From contig JAUCBJ010005892.1 of assembly GCA_032718475.1 (NCBI GenBank), forward strand, positions 1-64,000: DNA of 64,000 nt, in the 5' to 3' direction. The notes beneath the pieces are model-generated. The model saw nothing but the letters and a program-made list of their open reading frames with translations. It did not search any database and was not told where the DNA came from. Each line of letters opens with the position of its first letter. Position 1 is the stretch's first letter. Below are positions 19,432 to 30,268 of this stretch, piece after piece. Source of the DNA: Nemertoderma westbladi (Eukaryota; Xenacoelomorpha; Nemertodermatida; Nemertodermatidae). The translations under genes and the position numbers were made by a program.

Positions 19432-22400
19432 ATGGAAAAGGAAATTCGAGCACAACCGAGGAGAGGGTTTACTGCCAGAGAGGAGGCGGAACTACCGTTC
19501 GCCCGACCCGGGTGTAAAGATTCGAACGTTTACTACCATGGGAAATCGGTGATGGAGTTAAACGGGAAGTACAAGCCCACATATGAGAAGGAGTTGAGGA
19601 GGGAACGGATGCGAGCGTTGGGAGACCGCATGGAGGTTTTACGGAAAGAGTATCGCACTCGTTATCCCTACGACTTTGCCCTTGATGTATGCGACATTAG
19701 TGCAGACCCAGACGAGGAAATCGCCCGTCTGTACCATATGAACATCTATTTACGTTATGACGAACCTCTACCTGCAGTCCGGGATTAATTCGACGGAATG
19801 CATCTTTACCGGAGGACTCGAGGCGAGGATCAGGAGACGCCAAAGGTTTTCAGCGTATACAAGTTGTTCTACAAATGCGGCGAATGCATGAATAAACAAG
19901 ACGTAGCAATTCCCGATCGACTGAACGAGCAGCATCCTGAACCGATATTAACGCGATGTCAAGCTCACCAGTTTCTTAGATCAACGAGGGAGGTTACCCG
20001 ATGAGCAACCCGATGATCAGTATTGACTTCAGTGGAAAACGACCTCCAAGACCCATTACGCCGACCGTTACGACTTTAGATCCGTATATGGAGATTAAAC
20101 CCTGTTCGACACCCACTTTGATAGAGATGGCAGCGGCCATTTCGTTATACCGAGCCTATAAGGACCTAGAGTCGCGGCGCGAAGCGGCACGGGACTCGGG
20201 TACCAAACCTGCGGGTTTGGAGCTCTCGAGTCCCTGGACCACATTTACTTCGCCTCACCGAGTGAGAAATCTCACGCCTGAGCATCAGGATGATATAGAT
20301 GCGTTGCGGCAGGAGGAGCGAGCGGCGAAAGCGAAGCAGTTATTCGAAGAGCGGGTAGTGGAGTATAATAGGACCACGGATAGACATCAGGAGGAGACTA
20401 GGAGAGTGACTGGATTTGTTCCACAGGCTGTATCTCAACCCCGATCGGTGTATTATTCCGACGGCAACGAACCCGCGATATTGGTAGATCACCCGGAGTC
20501 GCGAGAAGCCATTCAATTCTTGCTGATGGTGACGCCGTCGGATTATTGGAACGTTGACTGCCTACGGGAAGTTTTATGCGCGAAGTTCTTGCGTGTCGTC
20601 CCGATGCAGATAACAGATTACGACACGTTAGATAAGAGTGGAGCTCCAGGGAAGGAGAGCAACTTATTTGGTTGGTTGGACAAGTACATAAAGGTATGGG
20701 TCGCGGTGGCTACATTCCCAGACGACGAGGAGGTAGACCAGGCGTGGCTGAGGAGAAAGGGTTCCTACACCCAATACGATGACCACAAGGCTATTGAGCG
20801 CATGTGGACCCGATCCGACGAGATCCAGCATCAGTGGAGAAAGACGGAGGAATCACTACAGGATTGGCGCGTGATGTTTTACGACAACGAGGGAGGGTCT
20901 CATCAAGAGTGCCTAACTAGTAAGTTCATTCAAATTCGCGCGGCCAATGGTGTGACTCATGTATTCATGCGCGTGAGGGCGGACCGAGAGAGACCGGAGC
21001 CCATAATAACGACGCAATATCGGCGGGGGAAGGATCCCAGGGAACAGATTTTGGAGGTATGCAGGCGAGGAGGTATGCATGGAGCAGAGCGTATCGACGC
21101 CAGGATGCTACCCAAGAAAGTTAGAGAGGCGATTCTCAACCAGGATTACATCAAGGTGAGATCGAGAGTCCAGAACGATTTGGAGAGCAACTTCAACGCC
21201 ATGACAGATTTGGAGGATAGATTGCCGAGACCGTTTGTCGACACCAAGCTATTGTTGCTATGGGCACAGGATATTGGAATTTATAGGGAGTATCCCAACT
21301 CTGCCAAGACTGGTATGGGCTTTATAGCGCATTTGTTATATAATTGGGACTTTAAGTTAAAGACGGAAAAGAAATACGAGGAGGCATATGGTGAATATAA
21401 CACGCCACCGGGAGAGGAGTTCAAATCCCACTTCAAGCGGCAAGCGTTAGTGTATTGGAACATCTGCGCGCCACCCCGTGCGTCGCTGCAATATTATTTG
21501 GTGCTTGAGTCGAACACGGTAACTTGTTTAGTGGCGGATATCGTTGCGTGAGTTTTGAAGCGTCATCCATTGGTGTTCGGAGGAGATCAATACGTTCGCT
21601 TGAAAGGGGGAATCCAATCCGACGTGATGAAGCGTTTCTTAACCCCGTTCTTCAACCAATCGCTAGAGAACACGTCGATGGTTAGGAAAGGATTAGCGAT
21701 ATTCGAAGGAGTATATCGACAGAACATCGGAGATTTGGGAGACCGACCGTCGATGGAGTGTCCGACGCCAGAGGCCTTGGAGAAGTGGTTCGGGAATCAA
21801 ATCCGCGGGTTTGGTACTCCCGTCCACTTGGAGGCGGATAGACCCATTAGAGAGGGTTGGCCAGAGACTTAGTAGAGGTATTCAGAGTGGATCTCCCGGT
21901 GGAGAAGACATATCCGAAACGAACGCAGGAGGAAATATTGGAGATAGAGGACAAAGGGGAGGATGTTTACTTTGTTCCGGACCGACAACCTCTGACCGGA
22001 GAGGACGACATCGTTTTAGACATTGGGAAGGAAGGGAGTGCGAAGCCAATTGGAGACCTCATATATGAGAGGGCCTGGTTTCCACAAGCGCGTAGATGTA
22101 AGTTGTGCGGCAGCACAAGGCACAGTCAAAAGTCGTGCGACGCAGTAGTAGAGGCGGCGCATAAGGTCTGCCGTTGGTGTAACGAGACAGATCACACGTT
22201 CCATACGTGCACCGTCTTCATTTATCAATATGGATATTGTGGGGTAAAGGGACATCGTAGCGCAAAATGTCAACTGCGTGGTGATTCTTTCCAAAACCAT
22301 AGCGCCAACCTACTCCGGGAAATGTTAGACAAGTGGGAGGGTGTGGCTGATTACCACATCCAAGCACAAATGCGTTGGTTGCCGTTCAAGGCAGGATACG

Positions 22401-22948
22401 GATTTTGGGCAGAAGACCCATCACACATTGCGTACGAGCCGTATCTGCAATCACTACCGCAATATCAGGATCTGATATTAACCGCTCAAGATCTTCCGCA
22501 GAATACTGGAGTGATCGTTGTTCGAGAATACTTTAGACAATTGAACATGGACAATAAATACACTTGGAACTTTGTTGCTATTTGTGACCGTATAACCAAG
22601 GGTCTATTTTCGGAAACTAGGAAGGTGGTGCGCGCGCGAGGAGATTGGAGAATGGCGGCTATACAGTACCGTAATGAGTTCCTGTTGACTCACGTACCGG
22701 TGGGGTCATTGACTGCCGAACGGATAGAGGAGCAACGAACCACAGCACCCACAGCGACAACCGCCGGAGTTCATAGCTCGCGGCAAGTACCAGGAGGAGG
22801 GGTCCTAGACAAGCGTCAAGTCAAGGACGACGACTACCATTCTATTATCGATACTCAACGCCTGCAGCGAAAGGCACAGGGGGCGTCCGAAAAGGCGCGC
22901 GTGCAACTGCAGAAGGAGGAGTTGGCGGAGGCGATTACGGGAACATGA
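19432..22948 (+). pseudogene. Large unrecognised coding region with three C-terminal zinc-knuckle motifs (Gag-like candidate)
   Basis: Four collinear plus-strand frames form what looks like one ~1,170-residue product. They are 19432-19788 with an in-frame TAA and continuation to 20004; 20001-21551 (516 residues) starting in an ATGA stop/start overlap; the same frame again to 21872 after a lone TGA (21549-21551); and, after a frameshift near 21850, 21857-22948. The N-terminus is highly charged. The middle is rich in Trp, Asp, Glu and Arg. The C-terminal part has CKLCGSTRHSQKSC (22097-22138), CRWCNETDHTFHTC (~22169-22210) and YCGVKGHRSAKC (~22235-22270). The first two fit CX2CX4HX4C exactly and the third has Tyr for the first Cys. 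Such knuckles bind nucleic acid in retroelement Gag proteins. I do not recognise the body. Position after a possible LTR suggests a BEL/Pao-type Gag, but the usual Gag body of that group is not visible. Confidence 0.6.
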
Positions 22949-23002
22949 CAAACGGGACGAGGCCGAGGGAGGAGTACCAGCCGAGAGTCAGTCAGAGCCC
23001 AG

Positions 23003-23426
23003 GTTTTTCAATACAGGTTTTCTGGGGCGCAAAATAGATTGGAAAATATTTAAAAATGAAATGGTTACTATAAATGGCTGTTTAGTCCTCTCTGCGTAGG
23101 AAAAAAATGAAAAAAACAAGTAACTTGTAATTTTGGTGCTAGCACCAAAATTTGCCAAATCACGCCGAAAAATACAAGTTGCAATGATCTGGCATATTAG
23201 AAATCTATTCCATTAGAATCAGCGCCCAAGAAAACCTAAAAATGTGAATTTATAGCATCGTATAAGTGAATTAAAAATTGTTTTGTTCAAACTGAAAAGT
23301 GCTGGTTACTTGTTTTTTTCATTTTTTTCCTACGCAGAGAGGACTAAACAGCCATTTATAGTAACCAATTCATTTTTAAATATTTTCCAATCTATTTTGC
23401 GCCCCAGAAAACCTGTATTGAAAAAC
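23003..23426. mobile_element. Foldback/MITE-like element with 122 bp inverted arms
   Basis: Arms 23003-23124 and 23305-23426 are reverse complements with only one mismatch that I can see (GAAATGG versus GAATTGG). They enclose a 180 bp loop. Terminal text is GTTTTTCAATACAGG. The loop holds a 24 bp perfect palindrome at 23129-23152 centred on GTGCTAGCAC. No target duplication is evident at either side and no coding frame is present, so it would be non-autonomous. Confidence 0.8.
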
Positions 23427-24180
23427 AATTAGCCGATAAATGTAACTTTCAAATTTTGTGAAAATTGTGCACTACTTGTAATTTTGGTGCTGCAATATAA
23501 CCACCCCAGTACATTTTTTCGAAAATTTTTTTTTCGGTCGGATCCAGACTAGTGATACCTACGTACAAACAAAAAATCAGACGTTTTCGTAAAAAATTGT
23601 ATATTTTAGAGGGGGAGGGTCAATATGACCCCCCCCCCCCCCCCCCCCCCCCGGTATTTGTACAACATTTTATAGCCCGGTACTAATAGGGTTAATCCGC
23701 TTCATATCGGTAAGTAAATTATCAAATAAATAACATTTATTTAGATGGGCTGGGTCCGAACTCGCGTCCAGTTCGCGATAATACGCGGGGCCTCCCATTG
23801 TCTACGGGGCTCGCGGGTGAAGTGGAGAAGTGGGCAGGGGTTTGAGGACGGTGCTGGGCTGCCAAGCACTATTTAGAACAGCTTTGGAGCCATGGCTGTA
23901 CTGCTATCTTTAGACAATCAATATTAATGTTAATATCTCTTTTACTTAACGTTTGTATCTCTTTGCGTTAATGTGACTTGATTTCTTAACTAAATGCTTG
24001 TAATGTGCAGCTTCAAAATGTCTAATATTATTAATATATTCGAGGATTATTATTTATTTAGATAATAATTAATTGTTATAATGATTATTACTCACTATGG
24101 TACAGTACTGAATTACTGTAGGTCCTCTTCTTAACTAATTAATTTAACTGTTGTAAAAAAGGAGGCCTATTATATTATTT
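23427..24180. other. AT-rich spacer with a ~21 bp C run and a GC-rich island, no gene seen
   Basis: An 18 bp match to the foldback loop (ACTTGTAATTTTGGTGCT) lies at 23474-23491. A C homopolymer ends at 23652. A GC-richer stretch lies at 23745-23870, with no convincing exon on either strand. 23880-24180 is AT-rich. Confidence 0.45.
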
Positions 24181-24186
24181 AATTAC

Positions 24187-25061
24187 CTGCAATAATATAC
24201 CGGTCATCTTTACAGAAATCCACAGCACGGATGCGGCTCCCAGTTCCTTCAATCCGGTTGATAACCTCCCCAGTTCCAGAATTAAGAATATAAATCAATC
24301 CGTTCACCCCAACAGCAGCGAATCTCAACCCGTTGGGACTCAATACGATACCACAGACCTCGGGAGTTGCTTCCTGTCTCCACAACTCCCCTGTACCAAC
24401 AACGAAGCGATGGATCCTCCCTCTCCCATCTAACGACACTACTGACTCCCCATCCGGACCCCAACACAGACTGTAGACCCCCCTACGGTGCCCCCGGTAT
24501 TCATACAACATCTCCCGGGTCCCGGTTACCCAAACTTTTACTGTACCATCCCACGAACAGCTGGCCAACCGGGACCCGTTCGAGTTGAACCGAATACAGG
24601 TAACCGGCCTAGACACGCGAATACACTCAACCGAGCTAGAATGCCCCACCCAGTTAGTAACATTATAGTTCCTCCCAGTTATTGATATAATAGAAATCCC
24701 CCCCATCCCTCCCACATGTTGCAATGACGTCCCGGTTTGGAGGGATTTATATCTATTCCCACCCTATATGTACCCTCCCCCCCCCCCCCCATCACCCACT
24801 AAATCCCTCCCCGGTACCTCCACTACGACCCTCCAACCGGTCGCTTCCCGCTCCCAGGCAGTCACCGACCCCTCCCATGTTCCCGAGACAACGCGGTTCC
24901 CGTCCGTAGAAACCGCGACTCTCCAGTAATGGGTAGAACCTCCGGATCGCAGTAGATCTTCCTTTTTGTAGAGAGTTTATGATACAGGGGGGGTTGTATT
25001 CAGACACAAAGACAACCTCCTCGGTACCCGGGATCAGTTTGAGTTCCCGGATCGGCGCCAT
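24187..25061 (-). pseudogene. WD40-repeat protein gene fragment, frame broken
   Basis: The minus-strand frame from 24724 gives clear WD40 blades: VTCIRFNSNGSRLASCSWDG then TVKVWVTGTREMLYEYRGH, SLCWGPDGESVVSLDGRG, and ICGIVLSP-type text ending RAVDFCKDDRYIIAG. It ends in GCAG followed by GTAATT at 24187/24186, a good splice donor, so more exons may lie to the left. Upstream, another WD40 blade (WRVAVSTDGNRVVSGTWEG, ~24930-24870) is in a different frame, and the ATG at 25061 (MAPIRELKLIPGTEEVVFVS) is in a third. The shifts fall near CTACAAAAAGG and a G14 homopolymer (24777-24790). These are either true lesions, length errors in the run, or a tiny intron. TTTATTTTATCTTTTAG just upstream of the ATG resembles a splice acceptor. 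WD40 propellers are protein-binding scaffolds; the specific family is not identified. Confidence 0.6.
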
Positions 25062-25489
25062 TGTTAGGGGGATTATTGGATCTAAAAGATAAAATAAAGT
25101 AAATTGCTAAAGTACTAAATAAGTATTACTAGTAGGGCCTACTTTATATTATAATTATAAATTTATCAACAATTAAATTTGTCTAGTTTTTTTATAGGGC
25201 CTACAAAATATAGAGGCTGCCAAAATGCCGTATTTATTTAATACGACTTGTATAACGATCAATGTACTATTAAATTAGTTTTCGAAAAAGTATTATATAC
25301 CAAATACAGTGTTCTATAACCTTAATTGATAGCTAACATGTTCGTTCAAGCAAAAACTGGCTAGTTTAACAAATTTATTTTTTTTAAACATGATGTTCTA
25401 GAACAAAAAAATATGTTCTAGAACATGAATTATCAATCATGAATTGGAGTTGATCGGTTAATGCAACTGTAATTAAAGGTGTCATATTA
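25062..25489. other. AT-rich spacer, no gene seen
   Basis: It contains two copies of the palindrome GTTCTAGAAC, 20 bp apart, at 25395-25404 and 25415-25424. The same decamer occurs at 13651 and 15828. Nothing else is recognised. Confidence 0.45.
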
Positions 25490-26009
25490 TACTACTACTA
25501 GGATCGGCATGCTGCATTGCAGCTGCATTTTTAGGAATGCTGTGTCGGCTTGTCAACAAAATTGCATCGCCACAACTCCCTATCACCCATGACATTTGCT
25601 AGATCATCCGCATCTTTAAGGCCAGTGTCCTTTAAGATGCGTCTCAAGAAAGTCATGGGCTGTCCACCATGATTATTCACTCCATGAGGCTGCCAAAGTA
25701 CAAGATTATGCACTGGCGATAGCAATGTCCTGCAACGCGGAGGCGATTTTGTTCTAGTGTCAAGCTTGGGGGAACCAATGAGACACCTCCAATGTTATAT
25801 AGTGTCTGGTTGGAGATGTGTGCATTGTACTTGACACAATGAACCCGGCGTAGCATTCTTGTAAATGTGCCATCCAGAGATTTTGTGTCCTCAGCAGTTA
25901 GAGCCCAGCATGGACTCCCGTAGAGGAGTACTGGAACTACTGCTGCTCTAAATAATCGGACATTAAGTTTCCGATTAATTCTCGGTGACTTCCAAATCCT
26001 GGAAAGCCT
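25490..26009 (-). mobile_element. RTE-like LINE copy C, 3' end only
   Basis: The minus strand matches the last ~520 bp of copy A. RLSRIWKSPRINRKLNVRLF and LLYGSPCWALTAEDTKSLDG lie in the frame from 26021, and NLVLWQPHGVNNHGGQPMTF then LRRILKDTGLKDADDLANVM in the frame from 25725. A deletion of about 16 bp near 25710-25730 (the HCFRREDQPVHN stretch of copy A) changes the frame. The element ends GATCC(TAG)n at ~25490-25503. Confidence 0.9.
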
Positions 26010-26086
26010 ATGGCGGTGCAATTTTGTCTATAAGCCGGCACAGCATTCTTAAAAATGCAGCTGCAATGCAGCATGCCGATCCTTGT
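26010..26086 (+). mobile_element. RTE-like LINE copy D, ~76 bp 3' tip, head-to-head with copy C
   Basis: TGGCGGTGCAATTTTGTC through GCATGCCGATCCTTGTAGTA matches the last 76 bp of copy A in plus orientation. It joins copy C exactly at C's truncation point (26009/26010), so the two 3' ends face outward. Confidence 0.9.
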
Positions 26087-26578
26087 AGTATATTTATTCA
26101 TAATTAACTACAGTAATTTAAGTCTTTCTAATGTATTTATCAATTAATTACAGTTTTCATTATTAATCTATGACATTCCTAAATCCCCCACAATACGTTT
26201 TAGAAAAATTATTTGCAGGGTTGAACTTAAATTTGATTTAATTTTAATTTAATTGATTTAATTTTTAATTTAATTTATTCGTAATTAACTATGGATTAAA
26301 TTATCTTATTATAAACTATCCCATCTGCCAATATTAAATATTTTATAATTTATAGACTTCCATATTACCCTAAAATATAGCTCACATTATAAAAATAAAC
26401 AAAAGTTTAACTTACAATGGGTTGATTTATAGTTTTTAAGTTCTGGAACTGAAGGTTATTGGATGGAACAACACGGAACGTTGCGTTGGTAACTGGGGAA
26501 ATTCGTCTATATTCACTTCGTATCTTCTGTATCGTTGATCAACCTGAAAATAATAATATTGAATATCTTTTAGGCTTG
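26087..26578. other. AT-rich spacer, no gene seen
   Basis: Simple TTTAATTTAATTGATTTAAT text lies at 26225-26280. No coding frame or repeat family is recognised. Confidence 0.5.
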
Positions 26579-29500
26579 TTAAGCTAAGAAATGCCTGTTA
26601 ACCACCATAGGTGATCTTCCACAGTAAACTCTTCCACTCTGTTTCCTAAAGGAATGCTTGTTCACCACCATGGGTGATCTTCCACAGTAAACCCTTCCAT
26701 TCTGTTTCCTAAAGGAATGCCTGTTCACCACCATGGATGATCTTCCACAGTAAACCCTTCCACTCTGTTTCCTAAAGCAATGCCCGTTCACCACAATTGG
26801 TGATCTTCCACAGTAAACCCTCCCACTCTTTTTCCTAAAGCAATGTCTGTTCACCACCATGGGTGATCTTCCACAGTAAACCCTCCCACTCTGTTTCCTA
26901 AAGCAATGTCCATTTACCACCATGGGTGATCTTCCACAGTAAACCCTTCCACTCTGTTTCCTAAAGAAATGCCTGTTCACCACCATAGGTGATCTTCCAC
27001 AGTAAACCCTCCCACTCTGTTTCATAAAGCAATGTCTATTTACCACCATGGGTGATCTTCCACAGTATCCCTTCCACTCTGTTTCCTAAAGGAATGTCTG
27101 TTCACCCCATGGGTGGTCTTCCAAGGTAAACCCCTCCACTCTGCTTCCTAAAGGAATGTCGGTTCACCACCATGAGTGATCTTCCACATTAAATCGTTCC
27201 ACTCTGTTTCCTAAAGGAATGTCTGTTCACCCCCATGGGTGATCTTCCAAGGTAAACCCTTCCACTCTGCATCCTAAAGGAATGTCTGTTCACCACCATG
27301 GGTGATCTTCCACAGTAATCCCTTCCACTATGTTTCCTAAAGGAATGTCTGTTCACCCACATGGGTGATCTTCCACAGTAAACCCTTCCACTCTGTTCCC
27401 AAAAGAATGCCTGTTCACCACAATGGGTGATCTTCCACAGTATACCCTTCCACTCGGTTTCCTAAAGGAATGCATGTTCACCACCATGGGTGATCTTCCA
27501 CAGTACACCCTTCCACTCGGTTTCCTAAAGGAATGCCTGTTCACCACCATGGCTGATCTCCAACAGTAAACCCTTCCACTCTGTTTCCTAAAGGAATGCC
27601 TGTTCACCACCATGGGTGATCTTCCACAGAAAACTCTTCCACTCTGTTTCCAAAAGGATTGCCGGTTCACCACCATGGCTGATCTCCCACAGTAAACCCT
27701 TCCACTCTGTTTCCTAAAGGAATGCCTGTTCACCACCATGGGTGATCTTCCACAGAAAACTCTTCCACTCTGTTCCTAAAGGAATGCCTGTTCACCACCA
27801 TGGGTGATCTTCCACAGTAAACCCTTCCCCTCGGTTTCCTAAAGGAATGCCTGTTCACCACCATGGCTGATCTCCAACAGTAAACCCTTCCACTCTGTTT
27901 CCTAAAGGAATGCCTGTTCACCACCATGGGTGATCTTCCACAGAAAACTCTTCCACTCTGTTCCTAAAGGAATGCCTGTTCACCACCATGGGTGATCTTC
28001 CACAGTAAACCCTTCCCCTCGGTTTCCTAAAGGAATGCCTGTTTACCACCATGGCTGATCTCCCATAGTAAACTCTCCACTCAGTTTCCCAAGCAATGCC
28101 TGTTCACCCCCATAGGTGATCTCCCACAGTAAACCCTTCCACTCTGTTTCCTAAAGGAATGCCTGTTCACCACCATTGATGATCTTCCACCGTAACCCCT
28201 TCCACTCTGTTTCCTAAAGGAATGCCTGTTCACCACCATGGGTGATCTTCCACAGTAAACCCTTCCACTCGGTTTCCTAACGGAATGCCTGTTCACCACC
28301 TTGGGTGATCTTCCACAGTAAACCCTTCCACTCTGTTTCCTGAAGGAATGCCTGTTCACCACCATGGCTGATCTCCAACAGTAAACCCTTCCACTCTGTT
28401 TCCTAAAGGAATGCCTGTTCACCACCATGGCTGATCTCCAACAGTAAACCCTTCCACTCTGTTTCCTAAAGGAATGCCTGTTCACCACCATGGCTGATCT
28501 CCAACAGTAAACCCTTCCACTCTGTTTCCTAAAGGAATGCCTGTTCACCCCCATAGGTGATCTCCCACAGTAAACCCTTCCACTCTGTTTCCTAAAGGAA
28601 TGCCTGTTCACCACCATTGATGATCTTCCACCGTAACCCCTTCCACTCTGTTTCCTAAAGGAATGCCTGTTCACCACCATGGGTGATCTTCCACAGTAAA
28701 CCCTTCCACTCGGTTTCCTAACGGAATGCCTGTTCACCACCTTGGGTGATCTTCCACAGTAAACCCTTCCACTCTGTTTCCTGAAGGAATGCCTGTTCAC
28801 CACCATGGCTGATCTCCAACAGTAAACCCTTCCACTCTGTTTCCTAAAGGAATGCCTGTTCACCACCATGGCTGATCTTCCACAGAAAACTCTTCCACTC
28901 TATTTCCAAAAGGATTGCCGGTTCACCACCATGGGTGATCTTCCACAGTAAACCCTCCACTCTGTTTCCTAAAGCAATGTCTATTTACCACCATGGGTGA
29001 TCTTCCACAGTATCCCTTCCACTCTGTTTCCTGAAGGAATGCCTGTTCACCACCATAGCTGATCTCCAACAGTAAACCCTTCCACTCTGTTTCCTAAAGG
29101 AATGCCTGTTCACCACCATGGGTGATCTTCCACAGAAAACTCTTCCACTCTGTTTCCAAAAGGATTGCCGGTTCACCACCATGAGTGATCTTCCACAGTA
29201 AACCCTCCCACTCTGTTTCCTAAAGCAATGTCTATTTACCACCATGGGTGATCTTCCACAGTATCCCTTCCACTCTGTTTCCTAAAGGAATGTCTGTTCA
29301 CCCCATGGGTGATCTTCCAAGGTAAACCCCTCCACTCGGCTTCCTAAAGGAATGTCGGTTCACCACCATGAGTGATCTTCCATATTAAACCGTTCCACTC
29401 TGTTTCCTAAAGGAATGTCTGTTCACCCCCATGGGTGATCTTCCAAGGTAAACCATCCGCATCCTAAAGGAATGTCTGTTCACCACCATGGGTGATCTTC

Positions 29501-29952
29501 CACAGTAATCCCTTCCACTCTGTTTCCTAAAGGAATGTCTGTTCACCCACATGGGTGATCTTCCACAGTAAACCCTTCCACTCTGTTCCCAAAGGAATGC
29601 CTGTTCACCACCATGGGTGGTCTTCCACAGTATACCCTTCCACTCGGTTTCTTAAATGAATGCCTGTTCACCACCATGGGTGATCTTCCACAGTAAACCC
29701 TTCCACTCGGTTTCCTAAAGGAATGCCTGTTCACCACCATGGATGATCTTCCACAGTAAACCCTTCCACTCTGTTTCCTAAAGGAATGCCTGTTCACCAC
29801 CATTGGTGATCTTCCACCGTAACCCCTTCCACTCTGTTTCCTAAAGGAATGCCTGTTCACCGCCATGGGTGATCTTCCACAGTAAACCCTTCCACTCTGT
29901 TTCCTAAAGGAATGCCTGTTCACCACCATGGGTGATCTTGCACAGTAAACCT
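26579..29952 (-). repeat. 63 bp minisatellite, about 53 units
   Basis: Units are 63 bp and contain TTCACCACCATGGGTGATCT and CACTCTGTTTCCTAAAGGAA. On the minus strand each unit reads 21 residues (MVVNRHSFRKQ then SGRVYCGRSP), and several runs stay open for up to 262 codons because 63 is a multiple of three. Indels (for example GTTCCTAAAG at 27773 and CCACTCAG at 28078) break the frame repeatedly and there is no flanking gene, so coding is not claimed. A 7-unit (441 bp) block at 28101 repeats exactly at 28542. A block at ~27050-27420 reappears near 29250-29600. Confidence 0.92.
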
Positions 29953-30233
29953 CCGCAGTAACTTACCTTTATTTGTAGATAAGTTTTTCTTTCGTCAGGA
30001 TCGTTGGAGCTGAAAAAATTGATCAACAATATTTGAATAAATTCTACGATTCTGTGAGTTTAGAACGTAAAGTTTACTGATTGACACATTGTCGTGTCAC
30101 ATGTTCATTTTATGTCGTTTTTAAATGAACTTTATTTCTTCAAATACGGGTTTGTTAAAATTCAGTTAACTAATTAATGCGCTGTGTGTTCCAAGGGAGA
30201 TATTATCTATTATATTATTATTGTCTTCTGCAT

Positions 30234-30235
<2 letters not shown>
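29953..30235. other. AT-rich spacer, no gene seen
   Basis: No coding frame or repeat recognised between the minisatellite and the LINE tail. Confidence 0.5.
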
Positions 30236-30268
<33 letters not shown>

